A DNA stretch of 64,000 bases, from positions 1,075,063 to 1,139,062 of the forward strand of contig JADCRB010000077.1 in NCBI GenBank assembly GCA_021464245.1. The letters are read 5' to 3'. This DNA is from Carallia brachiata. Its lineage: Eukaryota > Streptophyta > Magnoliopsida > Malpighiales > Rhizophoraceae. Each line of letters starts with the position of its first letter. Within the stretch, counting starts at the first letter, position 1. Below the pieces are notes generated by a model, which was not told the DNA's origin, did not search any database, and saw only the letters and a list, made by a program, of their open reading frames with translations. The position numbers and the translations under genes were made by a program. This document shows positions 21,656-33,400 of the stretch, piece by piece.

Positions 21656-24600
21656 AATATGATGGTCTGCAACTCCATTACTGTTCTAAGTTGTTGGAAC
21701 CTCATCCTTGGCAATGCTTTTGTAAAAATGTCAGCTACTTGCTCCTTGGACCTGTAAAAAACCAACTGTACTTCTCCATCTTCCATTGCCTCTTTGATAA
21801 AGTGATGCTTTTATGGTATGTGTCTGGTTCTGTTATAAAAAACAGGGTTGTTGGCTATAGTAATTGTTGATTTGTTATCACAATAAAGCACAATAGGCTC
21901 TTTTTGTTTTTCTCCAATGTCTTCTAAAATTCTTCGCAACCAAATGGCTTAAGAAGTAGCCAGTCTAGCTGAAACATATTTAGCTTCTGTAGGTGATTGA
22001 GCTACTGATTGTTGCTTCTTTGAACACCATGAAAATACTCATGAACCCAAAGAAAATGCATACTCAGATGTGCTCTTTATATCATCAATACAGCCTCTCT
22101 AATCACTATCACAAAATCAAACCCACTTCAACTCAGAAATTCTTTCATACTTAAGGCCATAATTCAATGTTCCACAAACATATCAGAAAACTTTTTTGGC
22201 TGTTCCCAAATGTATGTGGCTTGGAGAATGCATAAATCTTGAAAGTAAGTTTGTTGTATGCATCAAATCTGGCCTTGTAACTGTGAGATATATCAAATTT
22301 CCAACCAAGCTTCGATACAAAGTTGCATCAACCTTGTTTCCACCATCTTCTTTCATCATCTTCTTATTGATAATCAAAGGTGTCTCAACAAAATACACCC
22401 TTCCATTCTGAATTTTTTGAGAATTTTCTCTACAAATCTCCTTTGGCAAATGACAACAGCATTTTCTTGATAAACTTCAATTCCAAGAAAATAATGTAAG
22501 AGCCCTATATCATTCATTGCATATCTTCTCATCATTTCATTCTTGAACTCTTAAATAAGCCTCTCATTGTTTCTTGTTATCACCAAATCATCAACATACA
22601 AAACAACAATAAGTAAGCCAGCAACTCCCTTATTTTTAACATATAAAGTTGGTTCACTTATACTCATTTCAAACCCTTTCTCTAGAAAATAGCCATCAAT
22701 CTGACTATACCAGACTCTAGGTACTTGTTTCAACCCGTACAAAGCCTTTTTCAGCTTGTATACTTTATGTTCTTCACCCTTGAGGTTGCTCAACATAAAT
22801 ATACTCTATTAGTTCTCTATTCAAAAATGCAGATTTAACATCAAGTTGGTATAACAACCAACCTTTATGAGCTGCTACTGTAATAATGGCTCTAACAGTA
22901 TCCAAGCGAGCTACTGGAGTGAATGTTTCATTATATTCAATTTCGGGTTGTTGTGAGTAGCCTTTAGCTACTAATCTCGCTTTACATATTTGTATGGAGC
23001 CATCAGGATTATGTTTCACCTTGTAAATCCATTTTAAACCAATCATTTCTTTGTCTTGTGGGTGGTCAACCAATTGCCATGTATTATTTTTCTTAATGGA
23101 ATCAATTTCTTCTTGCTTAGCTTTTCTTCATGATTAATCTTTCACAGCTTTTTCAAATTTTTTTGGTTCCACCATACAGAAATTGCTCTGGCATACACAT
23201 CACTCAAATTCCTCACTTTCTTAGGCGTTAAGCTAGGTAAAGTACTTGAAGAAGATAGCAAATCAGCCCCCATATCAAAATTTGGCTCTTTATTATTACT
23301 TTCCTCTTTTTAAATGGAATTTTGTTGAATAACATCCATTGAGACAAACTTTTTTTTCTACTTGGCTTGTTCCCCAATTCCAAATTTTCTTCTCATCGAA
23401 TACAACATCACAACTCACTATTATTTTGTTTGTTTTTAAATTAAACAGCCTTTATCCATTTGACTTGGAGTTATACCCAACAAAAATACACTTCTCACTT
23501 GTTTTATCAAGCTTATGCCTCTTTTCCTTTGGAGCATAAACATAGCACACACATCCAAATACTTTGAAGTGCTTTATTGATGGCTTCCTACCACTCCAAG
23601 CTTCAAATGGGGTCTCATTCTTTAATGGTTTAGTTGGACTTCTGTTTATCAAGTAAACAGCCATATACACAGCTTCAGCCCAAAATCTTCCAGATAAACC
23701 CACTTCAAACAACATGGATTTTGCCATTTCCATCACTGTTTGATTTTTTTCTCTCCAATACTCCATTTTGTTGTAGAGTATAGCTAACAGTAAGCTGTCT
23801 TTGCACTCCTTAAACTTCACAAAACTTCTCAAATTCATTTGGAGTGTACTCCTTCCCTCGATCATTCTTTGATATCTTTATGCTACAACCTCTTTGCTTT
23901 TCAACAAGACCCCTAAATTTTTTAAAAATACTGAAAACTTTAGATCTTTGTCTCATAAAATAAACTTATGTCATGCGACTATAATCATCTATAGACAAAA
24001 TAAAGTGCCTGTTTTGAGAGTGTAATGCGGTATTCATTGGACCGCAAACTTCAGTATGCACTAGTTCAAGTAACCAATGCAACTCTTTTAGGAAATGGTT
24101 GCCGGTGCTGCTTTTCTAGTACACAACCTCCACAAACTTCATTTTTCTCTTGTATGCTCAGCAAACCATGCACCAAATTTTATTGTTGCAACAATTTTAG
24201 ACTTCTAAAATTCAAGTGCCCAAATTTGCGATGCCACAATCAACTATCATGAATAAGACTAGCTTTCATAGCCACTTCTTTAGAGTACTTGAACCTTAAA
24301 AGAAAGCTCCACTGCAACCCCATTTTTATGTCAGCCACCTTCTCATTTCTTTGATAAAAAATCACACAACCAAGGTTTTTGAACAATACAGAATAGCTAT
24401 GCTTCAACAATTGTCTAAGGCTAAGTAAGCTTTGGTCTAAGCTTGGTACAAACAAAACATCATTTATAACTTTTGTTGCTCTTTTAGTTGCAACTCCAAT
24501 CCTCCCTTTTCTTTTTACTTCCATAGTTGTACTATTTCCGAGCCTTACTTTTGAATTGAAAGTTTCATCCATATCTAAAAAGATTTTCTCACACGGTGTC

Positions 24601-25694
24601 ATATGGTTGCTACAACCACTATCTAAATATAATAGATCTGTGCTCTCTTCCACGACTTCATGACCAACATAAAATAGATTTCCTTCACAATCTTTATCCT
24701 CTGTGAAATTTACTTGGTGGTCATTCTTAAACTTGCAATTCTTTTAAATGTGGTCAAATTTCTTACACTGATGACATTAGGGTTTTCTTTTAAACCAACA
24801 GTCTTTTGCAACGTGGTTAGCCTTATTACAAATATGACACCTCCTCGTGGAATCACCTTCAACTGGTCTACTTTCATTGTTGCTTCGACCTCTTTCTCTT
24901 GTGCGTCGGCCTCTACCTCTTCCATATGTACCACCTCTAGGTGACCAAATCCTTTGGTTTTCATTTATTGAGGGTCCTTTGTCTTGAGTTTTAAACATCA
25001 AGAGAGCTTAAATTGGAACGCGCTCTCAACTGGCTTTTCGAATCGTTGAGACAATCTTTGCTCAAATGATTTTAAGGAACCCATTAACTCTTGAATACTT
25101 ATTTCAGCAGTGTCTTTAGTTTGCTCTATAACAACCACCATTGCATCAAATTTTTCAGTCAAACAATTCATAACTTTCTCAACAATTTTCTTATCCTCAA
25201 TCTTCTCACGACATGTTTTCATTTGATTCACCACTTGTATGACTCTACTAAAGAATTCATCAATTGATTTATTCTCCTTCTTTTTCAAATTCTCATAATC
25301 TCTCCTTAAATTTTGAAGTTTGACAACCTGTACCTTATCATCTCCATAAAATTCCTGCTTCAATATATCCCATGCTTCTTTGGGTTTGGTTGATCGTATG
25401 ATTCTAGGGAAAACAGCATCGGCAACTCGTCTTTGTATCATTGACAATGCTCCTGTATTTAGGCTTCTTTTCTTACTCAACTCCTTCTTCTTGGCTTTTT
25501 TCAACCTCTTTTCTTATTATGGCTCCTCAAACCCAACATCAACTAACTTCCAAGCATCTATTGATCGAAAAAGTATTTTCATCTTTATGGCCCAGAAATC
25601 ATAATTCTCTCCTTAAAAAATGGGGACTTAAATATTGCTGAAATTGGTGGCATTTGTGGCTGCCATACCCAATACTTTTCAGACCCCACCATTT
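21656..25694 (-). pseudogene. copia gag-pol remnant
   Basis: Domains in order on the minus strand. Gag (UBN2-type) lies at about 25504-24998. A CCHC knuckle CHICNKANHVAKDC is near 24840-24800. Protease LDSGCSNHM is near 24625-24600. GAG-pre-integrase and the integrase core follow in pieces between about 24300 and 23452 (GLSGRFWAEAVYMAVYLINR, FKVFGCVCYVY). RT spans 23073-22551, with KARLVAKGYSQ, QLDVKSAFLN and catalytic YVDD, broken by a frameshift near 22790. RNase H is at about 22449-21660, ending KEQVADIFTKALP. Many stops and shifts make it non-functional. Confidence 0.85.
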
Positions 25695-25709
25695 TTTTTC
25701 AAAACACAC

Positions 25710-25721
25710 GCTCTAATACCA
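25710..25721 (-). other. tRNA primer binding site of the copia element
   Basis: The minus strand reads TGGTATTAGAGC three bases inside the 5' LTR, one change from the usual TGGTATCAGAGC complementary to initiator Met tRNA. Confidence 0.8.
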
Positions 25722-25724
25722 GAT

Positions 25725-26011
25725 TGCTGGCCCCAAAAATGAAGAAAATGGTACTGGATTGAAATTGGTCAAGAAATAAGCTACGGGAGAGCAAGAGAAC
25801 CTTTTTTTTAATTTTTTTTTTCTTCTTCAGTCATTTTCCAGACCTTTCCATTATATATAAATCAAAAGGTTACATTAGTTTGTAGCCATACATGTGTTCT
25901 TCTAATGACCATTGAATCTACTTCTAACTCAGATTATTTTAACTTTGGTTACTATTACAAGACAAATACACTATTTAACCATTTAACTTTATATCACATT
26001 ATTCTTCAACA
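25725..26011 (-). repeat. 5' LTR of the minus-strand copia element
   Basis: 287 bases, beginning TGTTGAAGAATAATG and ending GGGGCCAGCA on the minus strand. TATA-like TATATATAATGG lies near 25850. Shares long blocks with 21309-21643, such as CATACATGTGTTCTTCTAATG. Confidence 0.82.
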
Positions 26012-26602
26012 CAAACAAAAAATTGCTGAATCAGATAGTCGAGGTGAGAGTGGGCATAAACTGATAAACTAATTTGGAGTGGCCAATGTAGGTGCACCTT
26101 ACAACCTCAAGACAATCCCTGTTATGCTCACAAAGAGGATAGGGTGGCCTGGCAAGGATGGGCAGAGATCCAAATACAGGAACTCAATTTCACAACAAAT
26201 TAGAATTGCACAGTTAATATTTGAAAAGGGTATTAGGGCTTTAGGTTCTTGTGAGAAGATGAGAGCTGGAGAGAAGGAGATCGAGATAGAGAGAGAAAGA
26301 CAGATGAGAGAGAATTTTCGAAAAAATTTGAAATTTTTTTTGTTTTTTTATTTAATGTTTTATTAATTTTAAATTAAAATAACACGTGGCATTTACGTTG
26401 TCAATTATTTACACGTAGATGTGTCACATGTCCATATTAACGGATTTCGTTAGTATTTATTGACAGTATACTAGATTTATTACAAAATAATGCAATTATG
26501 GTAAATTTGTTATTTTTTAAAGGATGTGTTAAATTTATTATATGATACAAATGTGATGATTTTTTTTTTTTTATGTTAACCCCTAGTCTTATGACATTTT
26601 TT

Positions 26603-27438
26603 TAAGCATAAAACAAAAACCAAAATTTCATGTTAAGTGGTTTTTTGCTTTTTGTCAACCTTTTTTTTTTTTGAATTTCACTCTTCATGTTAATTTCTTA
26701 GTTGAAAATTGCCTTTGTTGTTAGTTTTATCACATGGCATTATGTGACATATCACCTTAGACTAAGTTTTACCACGTCATCTGTCACATCAGCAAATGAA
26801 TGCTAACATGACAGTTTTCAATTTTCAAAAAAAAGAAGGAAATTTGGAAAAAAATTTAAAAAAAGGTAAAAGAAAGAAAAATTTTTTAGAAAAACTATAC
26901 AAAAATTAAAAAATAATTATATATGTTTTCAAATTTCAAAAAAAAATTAAAATGAATTTTAGTTTAAAAAATAAAAATTGAGAATTTCGGTTTCTAAAAA
27001 CAAAAAAAGGAAAAATTTAAAATTTCTTTTTCTAAAAAATAAAAAATACAAATTTTGTTTTCTAAAAAAATAAAAAAAAACTTAGAATTTTGGTTTTAGA
27101 AAAAAAAAGTGAATTGTTTTTTTTTTTAAAATACAAATTTTAAATTTTTATTTTTTTTAGAAATCAAAATTTTGAAATTTTTTTGTTTTTTAGAAAATAA
27201 AATTAGGATTTTTTTAAAAAAAGAAAATTAAAAATTGTTACATCAACACTCTTTTGCTGATGTAGTAGATGACGCAGCAAACTTAGTCTGAGGTGGCATA
27301 ACACGTGGTGAAGTTAACGATAAAGGATCAATTTCAACTGCAGAATTAACGTGGAGGGTGAAATTTAATAAAAAAAAATGAAATAGGTAAAAAGTAAAAA
27401 AAGCCAGACATAGAAGATCGATTTTTGTTTTATGTCTT
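26603..27438. mobile_element. second long-TIR (MULE-like) element, nearly all inverted repeat
   Basis: The left arm (26603-26825) and the reverse complement of the right arm (27225-27438) align for over 200 bases: CATAAAACAAAAA, TTTTTGCTTTTTGTCAACC, AATTTCACTCTTCATGTTAATT, CCTTAGACTAAGTTTTACCACGTCATCTG and CACATCAGCAAATGAATG. The middle is low-complexity A/T built of AAATTTTGTTTTCTAAAAAA-like units. No coding. It starts about 20 bases after the end of the previous long-TIR element. Confidence 0.65.
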
Positions 27439-27955
27439 TTTTTTATTAAATATTAAGTCTTCCATTATATTAATTATCCAAAAAATAAAAAGTCTTTGCT
27501 TCTAAAATAAAAGCTTAAGTTCATAATAATTTGGTGATATTTATGGGTTGGAAAGCAATAAGTAGGTACTATTGCCAAAAAAAAAATTTTAAAAAGGCAT
27601 AGTTTAGAAGAAAAGACTACTTCAAAAAGATCTGTTTCCTCATGTAAAAATCCCTAGACAATTTTCCATGGGTGTACACCACAACTGGACTTTGGTGCCT
27701 TCCCCAGTGAATTCTGTTCACAGCTGCATAACCAACATGCTTCTAATGTAAATGAAGATTAGAAATCCCCATAAACGAAACCAATTTGCATTAGGGGCAG
27801 CGCTGGGCACCATTGGGCCAAGATTACAAATAATGATTTGCATGCACTCGAAAGGAAGAAAAAAAAAAGGAGGTAAGATGAGGAAACTTTCCTAATTGAT
27901 CGCTCTCAAGAAAATATCCAGGTTCTTTTGGGAAGCTCTCTGTTGATACAACTAA

Positions 27956-28386
27956 AGGGTGTTTGTGTTAGTTTTTAAAGAGGTATATTTGTATTTTATT
28001 TTCAAAAAGTTGAAAGATATGTATTTAGTAAATTTTGTTTTACTTCAAAGTTTTATTAATATTAACACTTAAAAAAATGTTTCAAACATTATAATTTTTT
28101 TTTACTTTTTAGTAAATATTAATATTTTTTTTGAAAAAATTAAAAATTAAGTGAGAAAATTATTAATATTATTTATAGAATATGTCTTCTAAAAATAAAA
28201 ATTATAAAATATAACCATAATTTTGTTAATATGATACATGAATATAAATTAAATGTTTAAATCAGTTATTTAATCATTTAACTGTACTAATAAGTACAAA
28301 ATTAATCAAACATTTTATTAATTTTTTTAGCAATTGGTAATAGCAATCAATAATAATAATATCAAATAAAAAAACCAAATAGGCTC
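27956..28386. mobile_element. GGGTGTTTG-type MITE, copy 1
   Basis: Interrupts duplicated spacer that is continuous near 14985. Flanked by CTAA (27952-27955 and 28387-28390), compatible with a 3-bp TAA duplication of PIF/Harbinger type. Ends GGGTGTTTGTGTTAG and the reverse complement of AACCAAATAGGCTC are weakly inverted. The interior matches 52141-52833 in several AT-rich blocks (ACAAAATTAATCAAACATTTTATTAATTTT). Confidence 0.55.
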
Positions 28387-28506
28387 CTAATTAGTTATGC
28401 TGTAGAGCTGTCTGTATTTTTAGCTATTGCTCTACAATTCAAATCCTGCTACGAAAGGTATGAAACAAAAGAAAAAGGAAGCGCTAACTTTTTTTTTTTT
28501 GGTTCA

Positions 28507-28998
28507 TTAAATGGGAAGATAGGAGTGGTGTCCTATAATCCTGCTTGAGAGTATTGCATCTACTCCAAAAATAACTTCTGAACTGCCTGAATAATTAAAA
28601 TATAACTCAATATTATAAATGAGAGAAATATATTTAATCTTATTAAATACCTTGACAGCCTTCAAACACTCTAGAAGCGCTAACTCTCCTGCCATGGCTG
28701 AAGCACTTGAACCAAGGGTAGCAGTCCAGCTTGCTACGAGATTCAGAGGCCTACCGACTACTTTAGAATTTGATTCGCGGGAGATTTTTTTTTTTTTTGT
28801 TGAAACAGGAGATTTTTGACCAGCTGTAAGGCCACTCCCCCCCTTTCCCCGTGCGCCCCGCGGGCCCAACAGTGGCATTGGGCTGTAGGCCCTAATTCTC
28901 ATGGATAATTCCATTATTTTGTCTTCACTACCCTTATGTACTGGTTGGGTGGCCCACCAGATTAGGATGGGTACAAGTCTACTAGATTGAGCAGACAA
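28507..28998 (-). other. open frame in a GC-richer insert, possible RNase H-like fragment
   Basis: 163 codons on the minus strand within sequence missing from the paralogous spacer at about 15080-15160. Residues ATLGSSASAMAGELALLECLKAV resemble the RVT_3 (plant RNase H-like) motif in which a Glu of (A/G)EL.AL...L is catalytic. The first part (GPRGARGKGGSGL) comes from a GC-rich patch at 28836-28870, unlike the neighbourhood. It could be a LINE or captured-gene fragment. No splice model is convincing and the product is unknown. Confidence 0.3.
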
Positions 28999-29384
28999 CT
29001 CACCATCGGGTTTAAGACAATTGTTGTGTCTTGATTATGTTAGAGCAATGAAAATATGAAGATTACTGGGTAAAAAAAAAAAAAAATATTCCCATGTTAT
29101 GGAAAAGAAGCAAAGTGCAGAAGGCAAAAGAGAATAAACGGAAAATAACTGGACAGCACTGTCTCTTGAAAAAGCCACATCAATTATGTCCGTACAAAGT
29201 AGATTTTAGAGATCCGACAGAGTAGAATTCCACATTTAAAGAGATAGAGCTATAGAAACACACAGAGTAGCTATAAATTCAGTACAAAAATTACTTTCCC
29301 TTAATGTATGTTGCAACCATAGAAGCACTTACAGCACCCATGAAATCAATACAAAAATTACCGTTCCTCAGTGTATGTACATTA

Positions 29385-30462
29385 ATTCCCATCTTGAACA
29401 ACTCTGCAAATCACAACATCGAATGAAAATTGAGTGCCCTCAATCAGTTCAAAGATGCAGACGTCTCCAACTTCTAGGTTTATCGCGTACGAATTTCTTC
29501 CAGCCCTTACTGAATCTGGTACAGTTGTGGGTAACAGACCAACGTCTCCCATCCAAACCATTGAGGACAGCATTGCCACTCTCCTTGAAATATTTACTGG
29601 CAAATTTTTATGGTATTTTCTGTTAAAAAAAAAAGGAAAAAGAAAATAATTATTGTGATAGAGCCCAAACAATTACAGTTGAAGACCTAAAAAAGTCTCA
29701 AATTCAACTCCCCGCCAATCTTCCTGCTGCTGGATCAAGATATGATGGTTGCATGACGATCATGAAAAAGGGATTATTAGATTTGAAAGTAGCTCTAGCT
29801 CTACCATAAGCTTTGTTTTTTTCATCCCTTGTCAATATGTGTCTCCAATGAGTAGACATGCTTCTTTCCTCTGAATTTGCTGCAAAATCAGGCCCTCCAA
29901 ATGACAATTAGGAAGCAAAATGATTATAAAATGCATTAAAAGAGTGACATCAAATAAAAAAAATTTAATAAAATTTAATTTGAATCGTTAAATCTTTTCT
30001 AGTCATTTCATTCTATTACATGCTTAGTCTTAATTGTCCTAAATCATTAATATCTAAATATTTTTAAGTCAAGTCAAGTCTCCCTCTTCTTTTACTCAAG
30101 GCATCCATCTGAACTTTAACATGAGAAAAAATAAAGAAAATGCAATGCCCAACAAACCAAAAATATTGAGTAATTAACTAGCTAGAAGATAGAACACCTT
30201 TAGATTTTTGTGTTGGACTGTAAACATTTGCATCTGTGGTTGCATTCTCCAGCTTCACCCTCCCAGATTGATTGCAATTAGGATGAACTAAACTGTGACT
30301 CTGTAACTTTGAAGGGCTCTCAAACTTGCTAGCAATTGAAACCATTCTCATCCTCTTATAAGGCCTAGGAGTTGCCGGTTTTTCTTTCTTTTTTCCGCTT
30401 GGTGGGAAGTCATCCAAGATTTCAGTTTCTTCAATTCTTGCTTCTTGAAAACGTCCCCTGTG
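29385..30462 (-). pseudogene. B3 gene relic 4: exons 2 (part), 3 and 4
   Basis: Paralogue of the intact gene. Exon 4 equivalent is 29385-29625, exon 3 about 29715-29890, and the exon 2 tail about 30195-30462 (FQEARIEETEILDDF, NATTDANVY). The first B3 domain and exon 1 are absent; sequence left of the exon 2 tail's acceptor-like CACAG is unrelated. Lesions are TAA in place of the third codon of exon 4 (CCA TAA), a 2-base deletion at the conserved DNN before LEVGDVCIFEL, and loss of the exon 3 donor (GT to GG). The fragment keeps B3 domain 2 features (NPFFMIVMQPSYL, GWKKFV), so duplication is moderately old. Confidence 0.8.
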
Positions 30463-30469
30463 ACACAAA

Positions 30470-33400
30470 CATGCTTATATTACCATTTGATATAGTTGTT
30501 TAAAAGTAAGTTGAAATATTTTCACATTAGAGGCTTGAATTCGAACACTTGTGACCACACTCTTCTAGCCAATGTACTAAGTTTCCTTTTCTCGCAGAAT
30601 GCATGTAATTCAGAGTCCAATGATTGATATATCTATAGTAAATTTTTTTTTTCTGTTAAAAAAAAAATACTCTTAAATTAAATGAATAAAATTCCCAAAA
30701 AGTTTTTCTCAATTTTAATTGATTTAAGTCCGGGAGTGAAAACACCTTTTCAGTACCTCACGGTAAAAACACTTTTTTCAAGGATGAGAATGCTTTTATC
30801 AAGGGGTGGAAAAAGTACTTTTTTTTTTAAATTATAGATTCAAATTTTATATTCAATGCCCCTAATTTCAATATTGAAAAAGAATATAAAGTTTATTTTT
30901 TTGATTTATTATAAAATTTATTGGACTATGAATTACAGTATTTAAAGCTGCAATACTGAGAGTAGCATTACTGGACAAAAAGTCGATTGGTGCAGTTTAA
31001 TTGATTTTCTTTCATTTTTTTGGTCAGATTTTTTTTTTATCAGATTAATTGATTTAGGTGCCTGCGCATGCGTACTCAATTTCTCAAACCACCTTATAAG
31101 CCCAACCATTCCAGTCAGAATGCTTCTTAAATTTTTCTGGTCTCAACCCACGGAATGATCATGGGCTTCAATCCACCAGAACTTGGCCCATTTTGCACTC
31201 ACCCAATAATCCGGCTCATTTGGAAAGAAAAGGAAAAGAAATTATGATCCCCTCAAAAAAAAAAAAAAAAAAAAAAGAGAAGAGAAAAGGAAAAGATATT
31301 ATATTTAGCCTCCCCCGATGATAATTTTGCACATAGTGATAGACTAATAGATAAAAGGAAAAAAAAAACATAAACACAAAATTTATATACAAAATGAAGA
31401 AATGAACCCATTATTTAAATTTTAATTATTGATTAAATAGTGAATTCAGTATAGTTAATAGTTTAAATTTAAAAATGGATTTGTGTCATTATTTGTATTT
31501 AATTTTTATATTTATATAGTGAGACTCTGGATAAAAAAAAATGCAAGATTTTCACCTGTGAGGGTTAATTTTTCATTAGGATCTCTGATATTTTCTACGA
31601 ATAACATGTGTTTAATTGAATTAAAAAGATAAATTATTAGATGTGCTCATTTGTATAAACTGTTCCAAACAGTATTTAATTGTTGTAAACATAATTTCCG
31701 TTCATGATCGAATAAAGTGATAAGAAAAGATAGCCGAATCTAACTCCTTCCCAATGTAATCCCAAAAAATAAAAGAAAAATCTAGTGACAAAGTTTTAAT
31801 TTTGATTGACTAATTAATTCGCGAATATCATGCATGGACGGGGTCTTCTTGATAATTGCTCCAACTACTAAGTCGGCTATATCATGTTTACTGGTTCAGC
31901 TTTGCTACAATTAACGACAATCATACTTTATAAACTTTGGAGTTGGTTCGAGTACGAAAAGTAAGAATAAGAAAGCGAGTATACTACGCGGAGGCTTTCA
32001 ATCCATAATTTATAATTTGCAAGTTTGCGGTCAAGCATTCTATTTGTGAACTGCATCTTGCAGTTGGGAAACCCCTTTTTTTGTTTTGTTTTCCATTTTT
32101 GCTTTTTGTTTTTTCAGGAAGAAAAATAAAAAGGTAGAGGTGATTCTTACAGTCCTACCAAAAAATATTGCGATTTTATACTTACAACCAAAAAATATTG
32201 CACAAACAATTTAATGGTTATCAATTGGTTGATTTCTGCATGCATGCGTTTGTATATAAATATATATAAGCACTACGTACTCATAACAACGTACATATGC
32301 CAATTATCAGTTTGAAAATAACACGTTTTGTAGAATGCAATAATTTGGATTAATAAAAATAAAAGTTAATACTCAAAAAATGCATTAACTTTTCAAAATT
32401 TTTCACACACATCATAAAATAATTTGTTTCAGAAAAAAAAGGAGGCATTCGTAGAATTTTGTCTGATTGAAGCATCAAAATGTAACAAATCTTAATTTTC
32501 TTTAATCATATTATTATTTTGTGAAACAACAAAATAAAGTGATAAAATATATTTCTTTTTTTTATATTACATTTTATTAATGTAGTTACAAAAAAAATAA
32601 AGATTTGTTGCACTTTTATGCGTCAATCAGATAAAATTCTCTAGATACGTACTTGCACCATTTACAAAAATACCGTGAACTTTACATTCAGTTTCAAATA
32701 TAATATACCATCAGTAGACTTTAATAGAAACTATTAAACTGTTTATGTGGTAATAAAAGTTCTATTGTATGATGCTCGAAAAACCAAAAATAAAACAAAA
32801 GAAAAATTAAAATTGTAGGCTTTTTTTTCTCAGAAAAAATTGTAGGTGTTTTTTGTTATTTTTTATTTTTTTAGGTGCTATGTAGCTCCACTTGGCATGC
32901 GACTTGGCTTATAATGCCACGCTTAGCATTCAATGTAAGTAGTTTAAAGGTTTCTGTTAAAGTCTACTAACGACGTGCTAGAATTAAAATTGAATGTAAA
33001 GCTCGTGATATATATGCAGAAAAAACTAGTTCATATTAGATTTGAAAAACAATTCAGAAAGTTCATGTATTTTTTAGGCATTTGCCTTAAAAGGACATCG
33101 CATTCTCATGTAATTTCGCGCAATCAGATGATGTATATTCATTCAATTATCTATATTGATCTAAAATTACAAGAAGGAATGAACAACACATCCTATAATT
33201 AGGAGGAAAAGGATGAACTTATAGCCAATTGTCTCTATTTTACTTTACTAGAACAGGCCAAAATCGATAATTTGTTCAGTAAAAACGTAATTGTTTCTAC
33301 ATGATTGGCTGTTATGATGGAATTTAGCACCTTGTTCACTTTGCTTTGTTTTAAATGGTGTTGGAAATCAACGAACTAGGGTTTTATATGATTGCTTTGT

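Larger units (their letters stand above)
21309..26011 (-). mobile_element. complete but decayed Ty1/copia element
   Basis: Full structure on the minus strand: 5' LTR 25725-26011, primer site TGGTATTAGAGC at 25710-25721 (initiator Met tRNA type), gag-pol remnant, polypurine tract AAGGGGAAGAAG at 21644-21655, and 3' LTR 21309-21643. A 5-bp target duplication CAAAC flanks it (21304-21308 and 26012-26016). The LTRs differ at many sites and the 3' LTR carries a 48-base tandem duplication, so insertion is not recent. It sits inside the long-TIR element and is therefore younger than that insertion. Confidence 0.88.
20206..26583. mobile_element. long-TIR (MULE-like) element, interior split by a copia insertion
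   Basis: About 300 bases at each end are inverted copies. Left: GTTAATGTAAAAAAAAATTCA, then CTTTAAAAAATAACAAATTTA, then GACACGTCTACGTGTAA, on to a CT-rich stretch near 20960. Right: the reverse complement of 26270-26583, in the same order. Very long TIRs and no transposase fit a non-autonomous Mutator-like element. The interior (about 21000-21308 plus 26017-26270) matches neither TIR; it may be captured host DNA, but I do not recognise it. A hAT-like MITE sits in the left arm and a full copia element in the interior. A clean 9-bp target duplication could not be defined. Confidence 0.6.
27439..29380. other. second copy of the B3 downstream spacer, carrying two insertions
   Basis: Matches 14461-15384 (AAAAAGATCTGTT, GTGTACACCACAACTGGAC, GGGGCAGCGCTGGGCACCATTGGGCC, CATGCACTCGAAAGGAAG). 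Relative to that copy it holds a MITE at 27956-28386 and a GC-richer insert at about 28510-29085. No gene of its own. Confidence 0.6.
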
